Assembly (NCBI GenBank): GCA_036346355.1 | Contig: JAYEVF010000086.1 | Coordinates: forward strand, 1-64,000 | DNA from: Rhipidocladum racemiflorum | Lineage: Eukaryota; Streptophyta; Magnoliopsida; Poales; Poaceae | DNA length: 64,000 nt | Direction: 5' to 3' | In this document: one piece after another, positions 51,139 to 61,334 of the stretch | Layout of the letters: the number at the start of each line of letters is the position of its first letter | Position numbering within the stretch: the first letter of the stretch is position 1 | Program-made: the position numbers and the translations under genes | Notes under the pieces: generated by a model | The model's input: only the letters and a program-made list of their open reading frames with translations | The model's database searches: none | Told to the model about the DNA's origin: nothing

Positions 51139-51220
51139 CAACAGTTAGTATACCCATGGACTTAGCATTTCCAGAAATTATAGGAGCACCTCCAGTTCCA
51201 GTTCCTCCACCCATTCCAGC
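51139..51220 (-). pseudogene. FTSZ: FtsZ gene fragment, GTP-binding signature exon
   Basis: After an acceptor-like AAATTGCAG, the minus strand reads AGMGGGTGTGGAPIISGNAK and then SMGILTV, followed by a stop. GGGTGTG is the tubulin/FtsZ nucleotide-binding signature, and the flanking residues match plant plastid FtsZ. FtsZ forms the division ring inside chloroplasts. The exon border is kept, so capture was from genomic DNA and not from spliced mRNA. It is on the same strand as the NBP35 piece and the GC-rich leading exon, which could make one chimeric transcript. Confidence 0.75.
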
Positions 51221-51422
51221 CTGCAATTTAGATACAAAAAGAGTATTATTGTACCCTAATCAATGTATAATGATTTCACACGTCAAGCCATCTAGGTGGT
51301 GGAATTTACCGTCACTAAAACCATATTAGCACCAAGCTCATCTGATCCCCAACCTGACGAATGCATCTAAGATTAGGGTTCAAACAAAGCAGAAATTTGG
51401 ACGGAGAAGATCGAGGCCAGAA

Positions 51423-51914
51423 TCCTACTTACCACGAGAGATTCCGGCTGCCGCAAGCCTAAGAAACCACCACGGCGCGCTTTGCGGCAGAATCGGCCGG
51501 AACTTGGGATTTGAGGGAAGAGGAGAAGTAGGACTCCAGGTGGGCGGTCGCCTTATCGTCAAAAGGGAGGAGAGCTTTGAGCTTTGTTCGGAGGTGGTCG
51601 AATCTGAAACCACCACGACGGTGCTTTGTGGCAAAATCTGGGCCTCGTCACGCCCGTGACGAAGCCACGGCTGGCCTGCTCAACGGTGCGGGATGGAGCG
51701 ATCGACCGGCGCCTTGCCTCCTCCACGATGCGCAACGATACGACAAACGGGGTGCGGGACGGAGCCTCTCCCAGGGCGGCAAGGGCGCTGGCCTCCGCAG
51801 TGGTCCTCGCGAGCGCGGGAGTGGCGGCTGTTGCCTCCGAGCCGACGCCGAACGGGATGGGGAAGAGAGAGAGAACCATGAGATCTTGGGATTCTCTCTC
51901 CTATCCCTAAACAT
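51423..51914 (-). pseudogene. GC-rich leading exon of a possible chimeric transcript, unidentified
   Basis: On the minus strand a GC-rich block has frames starting MVLSLFPIPFGVGSEATAAT (51879) and, in another frame, ending AAAGISRG just before a strong donor, GTAAGTAGG (about 51423-51431). The Ser/Pro/Arg-rich, acid-poor composition resembles plant organelle transit peptides. I cannot name a parent gene. An internal imperfect duplication is present: aaaccaccacggcgcgcttt at 51469 and aaaccaccacgacggtgctt at 51605, 136 bp apart. Opposite-strand frames are shadows. Confidence 0.45.
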
Positions 51915-52001
51915 CGGGAACGCGATGGGGATTCAGATACTGTGTTACGCTCATTTCTCAAAATTTCAGTTAGGGGAGTCTTTTGGAGCTGCTCTGAGTT
52001 G

Positions 52002-52390
52002 GTCTACTTGGATGAAGGAATTGTCGAGTATGAACATTGTGAATCCAATATGTTTGAGGGAGTACGAGTACTATAATTTTTTTGGATGACTAGTAGAAAA
52101 TATGTTTCCTAAGATTTATACGAGAACTTTGTATTCCAAACCAGGCCTAACTCGGATTCAGTTACGAGATGTTTGGTTTAAAGGACCAGATTGTGAATGG
52201 ATCATTAGTTCCTAAGTTCGAATTTAACTCATTTGGTTTGAGGAATGAAACGAGTTGGTCCATCTTCTTCTTCCTCGTAAACACATGTCTAGTATAAAGT
52301 GAGAGATGATGTCATCTCACCAATTTTTTTTGAATAATCCCATGATAAACCAATCAATCCTAAAATGAGGTGATTCATCGATAGCACAAG
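52002..52390. other. Flanking repeat DNA into which the copia element inserted
   Basis: The sequence has the style of a grass MITE (catttggtttgaggaatgaa near 52230; gagatgatgtcatctcacca near 52305 contains an inverted pair). Termini could not be paired across the copia insertion. No gene. Confidence 0.4.
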
Positions 52391-52395
52391 CAAAG

Positions 52396-52610
52396 TGTTA
52401 GGAAACGGATTCGTATCCGATATGGACTCTTCCTTATCTCTAAGCAGAACCGCTATATATAGGAGGCAGGGGGTCACCCCATTGTCTTTGGCATACTGAA
52501 TAATAAGCGGGCCGTTCCTCCTCATATTGTGTCTCTCTTTCTCCCTGTCTATTCTCCACTTGAGATCTATTAGGCAACCCCGGACTATTCGATAGCGAGG
52601 TTGTCTAACA
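52396..52610 (+). repeat. 5' LTR of the copia element
   Basis: Begins TGTTAGGAAACGG and ends GAGGTTGTCTAACA (TG...CA, with TGTTAG/CTAACA inverted ends). TATATATAGG near 52453 is a likely promoter TATA box. The segment from 52556 to the end is almost identical to the other LTR. Confidence 0.94.
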
Positions 52611-52624
52611 CGTTATCAGCACGA
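52611..52624 (+). other. Primer-binding site region of the copia element
   Basis: The bases directly after the LTR are cgttatcagcacga. TATCAG matches part of the initiator-Met tRNA site TGGTATCAGAGC, but the following bases do not. The primer tRNA is therefore unresolved. Confidence 0.5.
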
Positions 52625-54065
52625 AGCTCTACCGGAGAAAGATTGAAAGGTGAGAAAAAGAGAAGAAGCGAAGGATCATCGACGACGACGAACGTCTACT
52701 ACCGGCGATTGATCGCCCGATCCGATCTGCAATCAACTCGCCATCAAGCCGGCATCCACTCGGATTGCCGAAAGAAAAGTCCTACGCGACTCTATCCTAC
52801 GCGATAGTCTACCGAAGAATAAATTGAAAAGGTGAGAACGAGGACTGAATCGCTCGTTGAATCTATTTTGCATCTAATCGTGGCATGAAGCAATCTTTGT
52901 ACACGAAGCTACAGATCCTATGGATGCATCTGCAGTACATGAATACAGTACATGAAATCATTGATCGGCACGAAGCCATCACTGATTGTGTCCACGGACG
53001 CTGGCCAATCGCAGTCGCGCCGGCCCAAAGCAACAGCATATCCGGCGCCCGAAACGCCGACCGCCAACCCGGTCGTGCACGAAGCACCGCCGTCGGTTCA
53101 GCTCCGCGCCTGCAGCGCACCTCTGGCGCGAAGCCAAGCATTCCTCGGCCACGCAGGCTATCGCTGGGCCCGGCGCCTCGGCCCTCTGCATGACCACCGA
53201 CTTGAAGCCGACCGGGCAGCCGCAAGCCCGCAAGTAGTACACGCATGCACGCAACGCATGGAAAGAGCAGCAGCCTGGCACATGGGCTTGCAATGCTCAT
53301 TTGCTAGCTTGCTAGTTTTGCATGCACGTGAAAAAAGAAGCATGCACTACTCACTTGCTAGCTTTAGCATGTATGGAAAAGAAGCCACGGCATGCAGCCG
53401 CGACCACATCGCCCGCCGTAGTCGGCCATGCCGCCACGCGGCAGCTCGATTTTGCGTGCGGCGCCGCGTAACGGCGCTATCGCGCTTGCCGGCTGCCGCG
53501 CCGTCGAAACCGATCTACCGCGCCCTGAAGTTGCTGCCGACCCGCGCACGCAGCTCATCGGACCCGGCGCTTCACCACCGCATCTGGCCACCGGCTCCTG
53601 CGCGCACGACCGCCACGCCAACGCCGACGGCGCGCGGCAACCGATCAGAGCCGACGGCCACCGTCTCCGGTGCCTCGTAGCGCCCTGGATGGCCGCGGCC
53701 GCCTCGTTGCCTTCACTAGTGCTCGAAGGCGCTGCCGCCACTGGCCTCCGCCCGGTCGAGCACACGAAGCGCCTCCGACCGAGTGCCCCATCAAGCGCCG
53801 GATACGGCTTGCTCCGATCAGCCTTCGCGTTGGCCCGGGCTTGCTGCTTCTGGACATGAAGTCCAACAACTAATGGACATGAAGTCCAAGGATTAGAAGT
53901 CCATTTTGGCTTCAGGACATGAAGTCCTCTGTACGATGGACACGAAGCCAAATTCTTTTGGACTCCAATCTGGCTCTGGAAGCCATCACGTGATGTCCAA
54001 GATTCCCAAAGTTCAAGGTGGACTTGAAGTCAATGGTTTTAATCTGACTCTAGAAGCTATCGGCA
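52615..54065 (+). repeat. Copia leader with recurring (C/T)(A/G)(C/T)GAAGYC motif
   Basis: About twenty occurrences of GAAGC or GAAGTC in the same orientation are spread over 1.45 kb. Most sit in the contexts cacgaagc (52620, 52907, 52971, 53081, 53763, 53941), catgaagc/catgaagtcc (52885, 53858, 53880, 53918) or ttgaagcc (53203). Near the end, ggacatgaagtcc is repeated and can fold (GGAC/GTCC). The middle (53400-53850) is GC-rich and gives long frames on both strands (52952-53680, 53428-53859 plus; 53364-53951 minus) without recognisable protein motifs, so I do not call genes there. Confidence 0.7.
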
Positions 54066-55109
54066 AGCCGCAGGAGGTGGGGGAATTACCCCTTTGCCCT
54101 CCCCAATTTCTTTATATATATATTTTTCCTTCATGTTTATTTTTCGGAAATGATTAAAAAAAAATCGAGAAAATCAATTGGAAATTCCAGGAAATTCTGA
54201 AAAAATTGCTGAAAAATATGAAAAGTACCTAGAAAAATTCCAAAATTTTTTGGCTCTGTTTTAATTTGTACTTAGCCTTATTTTACGTATTTATGAATAT
54301 TTGCATGAATTTTTGCAATAATTGCTGTTTAGAATATCGGAAATTCACGAGAATTTATTTTCCGAATTTATGAATTTATGAATTATGTCATGTTGATATT
54401 TGATGAAATTCAATTTCTGTTATGCAAGAATTTAAAATTGCTTGGAAATTAGCGAAATTATGAAAAGTGCTAGGAAAATTTTAATATTTCATATGGCATA
54501 AAATGAGAACATGAGTGGTTGGGATTTGATTTTGGTAATGAATAAACAGATATGAGACAATTGGTGTCTAGGAAAACACACATGAGGCTTGGTTCTTTAA
54601 TTGGCACCGGAAGCGGGAAGTGCTCCCTCCCTCATGTGAGCCCTAGGGGCGAGTTGACTGGCCAAGAGTCAAATTGACAGAGATATTCATTACTGCTTTC
54701 GTTCGACCAACAAGAATTATATAAGTTGTAATTAGACTTATGCCATGTTTAATTCATGTTGCAATTTATTTTACTGTTATCAAGTGATCTTTGGAAAATT
54801 CTTTGTATAATTAATGTAAAATTGCCAAATACTAAGAAAAATTCGGAAATTTCTGAGAATTTATTTCCGCATTTATGAAATTATGAATTGTGCAATTATT
54901 GTTTATTCTGAATATTTATGAATCTGTGTATATATGAATCTCGCACTTATGAATCTCGCATCTATGAATCTTGTATTTATGAATCTTGAAATTATTGCTT
55001 TCTTTTAGTTTACTGGAAATTCATGAGAATTTAATTATGCAATTATGAATCTTGCAACCACTCCCTATTAGATTACACGAAGTAATCTAATGAAAAGAAT
55101 CTTTTGAAT
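54066..55109. other. AT-rich spacer of the copia element
   Basis: AT-rich DNA between the leader and the gag stub. A short direct repeat, tatgaatctcgca and variants, occurs about six times at 54925-54985. Motifs such as gaaattcatgagaatttat recur (54347 and 55015). No coding sequence. Confidence 0.6.
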
Positions 55110-55220
55110 ATGCAAATACCTGGCATTATTAAATGTGAGTTTGAAGAACTGACCCCGAAAGGTCAGAACTATCTCACATGGGCATCAGGTTCGAAGAGCA
55201 TACATTTTCTTTTCTCATGA
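55110..55220 (+). pseudogene. Copia gag N-terminal stub
   Basis: ATG at 55110 opens a 36-codon frame reading MQIPGIIKCEFEELTPKGQN and then YLTWASG, with a stop at 55218. The F..L...G.NYL.W pattern is the conserved N-terminal motif of plant copia gag proteins. Gag normally has 200-300 residues with a CCHC knuckle. Here the sequence passes within 120 bp to the protease, so nearly all of gag is deleted. Without gag the element cannot form particles of its own. Confidence 0.6.
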
Positions 55221-55339
55221 ATCGAATTGCAATTTATTCTTTATTCCAGTATTCTTTATTTGTAAGCAATATTTGAATCACTTAGCCACTTTATGATTAG
55301 AATTATTTTTCTTTTCATCTAGAAATCGTGTAGCGCCCA

Positions 55340-58300
55340 ATGGAGGAAATATGCATTGTTGATAGTGGCACAACAAATACCATCTTAAGAGAGTCGAAAT
55401 ACTTCCAGACAATCACGAAGAACGCTGGAAGGATTACGACTATCGCAGGAAGCGATACGCATATAATAGGCTCAGGAAGAGCCACAATTATATTGCCAAT
55501 GGGTACAACTTTGGTAATTGAAGAAGCCCTCTTGTACCCTGAATCAACCCGCACTCTCTTAAGTTTCAAAGATATCCGCGCCAATGGGTTTCACGTAGAA
55601 ACCAATGAAGAAAATGGCAAAGAACACTTGTGCATTGTGAAGCACGCGGAATATGGAAAGATGGTACTAGAAAAATGTCCCTCATATGAATCTGGGTTGT
55701 ACTACCACGAAAATCAATGCACACGCAGATGTATACTTCTTTGAAGACTGTCTTTAGAAGCTCTGAATTATTTGCTTTATGGCATTGTAGATTAGGTCAT
55801 CCTGGTCTTAGATTGATGAGAAATATAGTTAACAACTCACAAGGTCATGGCATTAATGTTAAGAATTTCCGAATCACGAAGATTTTGTGTGCCATGCATG
55901 TGCCACCGGAAATTAATAACTAGACCCTCTGTTATGAAAGTGCAACATGAAATCCTGCATTCTGGAACGCATTCGAGGGGATATTTGCGGTCGATTCAGC
56001 CCTTGTCGTGGCCGTTTCGATACTTTATGGTGCTCATTGATGCTTCCTCGAAATGGTCGCATACATGTTTCTTTGTCAACAAGGAATCATGCATTCGCCA
56101 AAGCGATCTCGCAGATCATCGAGAATTAAGAATGCTTTTCACGATCATCGCGTGAAGTCCATTCGAATGGACAATGCCGGTGAATTCACTTCCAAGGCAT
56201 TTGATAATTATTGCACAAAGAACGGGAATAAGCTGTTGAGCACTCTGCATCGCACGTCCATACGCCAAAATGGGCTAGTCAAGCACTAATAAAGAGGATT
56301 AAGTTCATTGCCAGACCGCTCTTGCAGAGTTGTGACTTGCCCAACACTTGTTGGGGACACGCAGTCCTGCACGCAGCAGCACTCATCAATTATAGACCAT
56401 CGGCCTACAACATCCATTCACCTATGCAACTAGTGCAAGGGGTCATCCAGAAGATTTCTCATCTTAGAAATTTTGGTTGTATGGTATATGTACCTATACC
56501 ACCCCCACCCGACTGCAATGGGCCCTCTCCGCAAGTGCAGGATATCGTTGGTTATGAGAGTGCATCCATAATCGGGTATTTGGAACCCATGATCGAGACT
56601 TGCATACAGATTTATTGTTGTATCTTTGGCGAGGACCGTTTCCGTCATTAGGGGAGAGAATCAACCATTGGATGAAAAATGCCGGGAAATAGTATGGCAT
56701 TCCATCGATCCCCGCATGACCCTCGCACTAATGAAGCAAATCAAGAAGTCGGAAGATAATTGATTTGCGAGAATTTAGCAAATGAACTGCTGATCATTTT
56801 GTGATCTCAAGAGCGTGGTTAAGTCGCATGTACCAGCAAGAAATACACCGGAGAGGGTGGAAATACCAAAGAAAGCAAAAGGTATCCCTTATCCTGTTCG
56901 GAGGCCTCAAAGAAAAAGAACAGAGATCTCGGCTTCTCAAACCCAAAGTACCGGAGACGTCTGGGAAAGCGGCGAGAGGACTTACCTGACCAATCACAAA
57001 AGTGCCCCAAAGCAAGAAGGAGCCAGTTGAGACACAGCACTTTGGAAAGAAGCACAATGGAAAAGGCAATTCCAGATCTGAACCTTCCATTGGAAGAAGC
57101 GCCAGGAAATAATGTGTGCGCACACATTGGCGGAGAAAAACTAAAGGAACTTGCTCTGGAATGGGAAATAGCAATGAAGAGCAAGTAGAAGTGCACGAAG
57201 CACCCCATGATGAAATGGCCATAAACTTTGTAATAACTGGAGAATCAATGAATAGAGCAACGACCAATGTCGATGCATACTTTGCAAAGAAGATTGCCAC
57301 GATCATTAATCATGATCCGAGCCCGCATCTCTCGCAGAGTGCAAGAAAAGGCTCGATTGGGAAGATTGGAAGAAGGCAATCACCTTGAGTTAGTCTCTCT
57401 GAACAAAGAGAGGTGTTTGGGCACTGTGTGCATACGCCTCCCCATATAAACCCCGTAGGTCACAAATGGGTTTTTGTTCGCAAGAGAAACGAAAACAATG
57501 AAGTTGTAAGGTACAAGGCAAGGCTTGTCGCTCAAGGTTTCACTCAACGTCCTGGGGTTGATTATGAAGAAACCTATTCTCCGGTCATGGGTGGAATTAC
57601 CTTTAGATACTTGATCTCAATGGCGATCAACTTGAAGTTGAAAATGAAGCTAATGGATGTTGTCACAAAGATATTTGTATGGAAACTTGGATTCGGAGAT
57701 TTATATGAAAGTACAGGAAGGTATCCCTATCCGAACCAAGACAGAGCAACGAGAAACCTATACAAAGGTGAAATTGGAGAAATCAACGTATGGGCTAAAA
57801 ACGATCGAGGAAGAATGTGGTACAATCGTTTGAGTGACTTTCTCTGCAAGAAAGGCTACACGAACAGCGAAGATTGTCCATGTGTATTTATACAACGATC
57901 CACGAATGGATTTTGTATAATGTCCGTCTATGTAGATGACCTGAACATCATTGGGACGGATGAGGAAATTGAAGAAGCATGCACATACTTGAAGTCTGAA
58001 TTTGAAATGAAAGACTTGGGTAAAACCAAGTTTTGTTTAGGCTTGCAGCTTGAACATGTCCAAGGCGGAATCTTGGTACACCAATCTTCCTACACGCAGA
58101 AAGTGTTGGAGAGATTTGGCTTTGAAAAGGCATACCCATAAAGACCCCAATGGTCGGAAGGTCACTCCAAGCGGACCTAGACCCGTGCAGGCCTAAAGAA
58201 GAGGGGAGGAAGTCACGGGAGCGGAATTCCCATACTTGAGTGCAATTGGAGCGCTCATGTACCTTGCAAACGACACTAGGCCGGACATTGCGTTCGCCGT

Positions 58301-58901
58301 GAATTTGCTAAGCGCGATGCGGTGCAGAACCAACCAAAAGGCATTGGAAAGGGGTGAAGGACATCTTCCGTTACCTTCAAGGAAGCAAAGACCTCGGCTT
58401 GTTTCTGAAGAAACAATGAATTGAATTTAGTTGGCTACGCCGATCTTTGAGTACCTATCGGACCCGCATCTTGGCAAGTCACAAGCGGGTATGTTTTCCT
58501 TTGCGGTGGAGCGACAATTTCTTGGAAGTCGTCTAAGCGGACTCTTGTCTCGACATCGACTAACCACTCGTAAATCATTGCATTGTATGAAGCCTCTCGG
58601 GAATGTGCATGGCTTGAAGAATGGTTCACCACATCCAAGTCATGTGGTGAGACATGGAACAAACCCCACTATTATCTATGAAGATAATGCGGCTTGTGTT
58701 GCACAAGTACAAATGGGATATGTGAAGAGTAACCTTACAAAGCATATCAACCCCAAGTTCTTTTATGCTCATGAAATGCATAAGATGAGCGAGATAAAGA
58801 TATCTTGCATACTAAGTCGTGTGAAAATCTCGCAGATTTATTCACTAAGTCACTCCCGGCATCTTCCTTTGAAAGATGTGTTAGAGGAATCGGGATGTTG
58901 A
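55340..58901 (+). pseudogene. Copia pol: protease, integrase, reverse transcriptase, RNase H (broken)
   Basis: Protease at 55340-55744 keeps the active site IVDSGTTNTILRESKYF. A GAG-pre-integrase segment (LFALWHCRLGHPGLRLMRNI) follows at 55765, then integrase pieces in changing frames: FRYFMVLIDASSKWSHTCFF near 56010 and RMDNAGEFTSKAFDNYCTKN near 56165, which retains the second catalytic Asp region. HAVLHAAALINYRPSAYNIH lies near 56360. Reverse transcriptase at 57440-58139 has GHKWVFVRKRNENNEVVRYK, ARLVAQGFTQRPGVDYEETY, the catalytic YVDD at 57929-57940 and MKDLGKTKFCLGLQLEHVQG. RNase H begins IGALMYLANDTRPDIAFAVN near 58242 and ends near LPLKDVLEESGC with TGA at 58899. At least eight frame changes or stops separate these pieces. 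56650-57400 is degenerate linker. Confidence 0.88.
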
Positions 58902-59198
58902 GGCTTAGAGAAGTGCAGATTTCAGGGGAGAATTTTCACATACTCCTACATAAATCTCAAACATGAAGTTTGAGTACCCAACGTAAATCTTGAAGATTAA
59001 CATTGAAGTTTGGGTGGATTGTACTCTTTTCCTTAAGTAAGTTTTTCGTTGAAGTTTTCTTACATAAGGTTTTTGATGAGGCAATCAGGCAACCACAAAG
59101 CGTATGCTATGTACTCTTTCTCCAATTATTTTTCCCACTTTGGGTTTTATGGAGTTTTAATGAGGCATATGCATCTCGCAGTTGAAGAGTCCAAGGAG

Positions 59199-59416
59199 TG
59201 TTAGGAAAGCAGTTAAGTATCCGATATGGACTCTTCCTTATCTCTAAGCGAGAACCGCTATATATAGGAGGCGGGGTCACCCCATTGTATCAAGCATCTG
59301 AGAATAATAAAGCAGATCCGTTCCTCCTCATATTGTGTCTCTCGCCCTCTCTTTCTGTTCTCCAGTTTAGATCTATTAGGCAACCCCGGACTATTCGATA
59401 GCGAGGTTGTCTAACA
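59199..59416 (+). repeat. 3' LTR of the copia element
   Basis: Begins TGTTAGGAAAGCAG and ends GAGGTTGTCTAACA. Small indels (gcgagaacc against gcagaacc) and clustered substitutions near 59208 and 59291-59310 distinguish it from the 5' LTR. A short purine run, aaggag, precedes it as a weak polypurine tract. Confidence 0.94.
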
Positions 59417-59421
59417 CAAAG

Positions 59422-60689
59422 AGCCTCATGAGGCGATAGAGCAAAGAGCCACCTGTGCACACTGGCAGAGCTAGCACAAGTTGCCGGCATCTCAAGGCTC
59501 AACCCAGGGTTTTAAATTTCATTTTGGTATAAATCTCGAAGGTGGCCAAAATCCGAAATCTCAACGAGATTTCGGAATTTCAAACAAAATCTGTTCAAAA
59601 TTTAAAATTCAAATTTTAAATCCGGTCTTATTTCAATCGAAAAATCTGAAATTTCGGCCGGAATAATCAAGATTTCGGCCAAAATTTTTGATATATCGGT
59701 ACACTTTGAACCGGTCAAAAAATGATCAAAACACTTCAAAAAATTTGAATTTTTTTGTGGATGATCTTAACTCTAAATCCAATTAAATTCGGCTAAGAAA
59801 ATTCAAAATTCTGTTAAAAAAACAAGGAGATTTTGACCGAAATCGCAGAGATCTCGCTGAAATTTGTATGGCAACTGTAGCATTTTGAATTTTTTTTACC
59901 CGGCCAATATCTAAGATCTCCGAGAGGTCCAAAATCCGAAATCTCAGCGGAGCCGAGGCGCACTGTCTTGGCCAGGCACTTCCGCCATGCCGCTGCGTTC
60001 GGCGAGTCGAGACGCGATCGCTTCACCACCCCGCCCACTCGCGCCGCTGGGCGCGGGCGGCCGTAATCCCCTAATTGGCTAATCGATCGGCGCATGCCCG
60101 GCGCTTCAGGCCGCACGCACCATTACGTGCGCAACCCAACCACGCCACGCGGCCGAGCTTCTGCAACCGAAGGAAACTCCTGTGCGAGGCTCGCATAATC
60201 CAACGGCCCACGGTCCACGACTATAATTTTTGCGTTACAGTCGCGTGGCCGACGGCATGAAAGAAGTCCAAAATATTTGCTAGCCCAAATAACAAAGTTC
60301 AGTGTCACCGCCTCTGCCTACTTCGACTTCGAGGCCCAAAAACCCAGCAGTCGCGCTGCCCGTGACCTGATTAAGGACTATGTTCTTCTTTTAACACTAT
60401 ATTTTTGTATAGAGTAAGAATTCAAAAATCTTAAAGGTTTGAGAGAGTTGTGAGAATGCGATAATTATTTATACTCTTTTAAGGTTGTGCTTCAGAAATT
60501 TGTTATCGTCTTCGTCTAATTTTTCTCTTATCGTGATTGCTTAATCGTCGTTATTTTGTCTCTATCACGATATTTATCTTTTTTATTTATGAGACCGTGA
60601 TGTTTTCTAAAAATGTAATCTAATTGGAATCTGCCGCGTATAAGAAGAGTATAACAATCTTAATTTGGTTTGAAAGAAATTAATTTCCC
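59422..60689. other. Intergenic DNA with a repeat rich in 'ccgaaatctc'
   Basis: Between 59530 and 59955 the phrase 'ccaaaatccgaaatctca' occurs at both ends (about 59548 and 59930), with many 'gatttcggcc' variants between. This marks a dispersed grass repeat of unknown class. 59955-60340 is GC-richer without recognisable exons. 60340-60689 is AT-rich and empty. Confidence 0.45.
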
Positions 60690-61030
60690 GTGCTGACGCT
60701 TCTACGATTGTACAAGATGACACCGCATCCAACAAAAACCAGCAGCCTCCGGCCTCATCCGGCGGCCTCCTCGCCGCCTCCTTACGGCCGGCCGCGTTCT
60801 CCACCGTCCACGCCATCTGCGGCGTGGCGTGCCCGTCGTGATGCTCACCGCCCGGCCGGGACGGGGACTTCCCGAAGCTGCCGATGGGGAGCCTATACCA
60901 GGGGGGTGCTGTTCGAGAAGGTGGTGCTGGAGCTCGCGCGCGTCCTGGGCCAGAGCCGGATCCATATCAGGGCCCGCCGGCCCACCACAAATCAATAACC
61001 TGGAGTAGTCTAGGGCTTCAAGCTTCAACC
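60690..61030 (+). pseudogene. Possible gene fragment, unidentified
   Basis: A GC-rich exon-like patch whose best reading on the plus strand needs frame changes: FSTVHAICGVACP, then VVMLTARPGRDGDFPKLPMG, then LFEKVVLELARVLGQS. The pieces lie in order and in one orientation and read more like folded protein than chance, but I do not recognise the family. There is no start and no splice sites. It may be a decayed host exon or a captured fragment. Confidence 0.25.
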
Positions 61031-61334
61031 CATTGGGCTGATCTGCGCAGTTACATCATGAAAAATATATGTACTGTGATTGCTAAATGCTACGGCACTC
61101 AGAAATAAATGAAGTACATGTCGGCAGAACGTTTAATAATATACCAATAAAGATTTGAGTTCGTATAATAACTGAAGTACACTTTGTGCTCGCGGTACAT
61201 CTATCTGATGTTTCTCATGTTGGCTACTTCATCCTTTTTTTGAAACTTTGGCTACTTCATTCTACTGGTGCATCTGCTTCCGATTTTCCACACTCCTGCT
61301 CACCGACCATTTGCTGGTACGGCAATACTTGGAG

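Larger units (their letters stand above)
48130..52001 (+). mobile_element. PIF/Harbinger-type element, right part, with captured gene pieces
   Basis: The block follows the gypsy insertion. 48130-48490 is a transposon-style leader with repeated 'aacggctat' (about 48293 and 48366) and a tatatata segment. The broken transposase follows at 48493-49859. 49860-50320 has no recognised feature. Minus-strand fragments of NBP35 and FtsZ with a GC-rich leading exon fill 50328-51914. Near 51971-51997 the sequence ggggagtcttttggagct, followed by gctct, is the inverse of the usual Harbinger end (agagcagctccaaaagactc). It resembles the left end AGAGCATCTCCAATAG at 36770 (14 of 16 bases). No TTA duplication is visible at the right end, so the boundary is provisional. 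Confidence 0.55.
52396..59416 (+). mobile_element. Ty1-copia LTR retrotransposon, complete ends, gag mostly lost
   Basis: A 7.0-kb element with LTRs of 215 and 218 bp and a perfect CAAAG target duplication (52391-52395 and 59417-59421). The order is LTR, primer-binding site region, a 1.45-kb leader with a recurring GAAGYC motif, about 1 kb of AT-rich DNA, a stub of gag, protease, integrase, reverse transcriptase, RNase H, LTR. Integrase before reverse transcriptase defines it as copia. The short LTRs and the pol style (DICG.., FRYFMVLIDASSKWSH) resemble a widespread plant copia lineage, perhaps Bianca. The coding part has many frameshifts and stops. By eye the LTRs differ at about one base in ten, so this is an old, inactive insertion. 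Confidence 0.93.

Noticed and set aside
36770..51997. One 15-kb Harbinger element spanning both ends, with the gypsy nested inside
   Set aside because: The two candidate ends agree at 14 of 16 bases, but there is no TTA duplication at the right, and a closer inverse end near 38168 competes. I kept only the right part as a provisional element.
53364..53951. 195-codon minus and 242-codon plus frames in the copia leader
   Set aside because: Overlapping frames on both strands of a GC-rich leader without motifs. They do not match gag.
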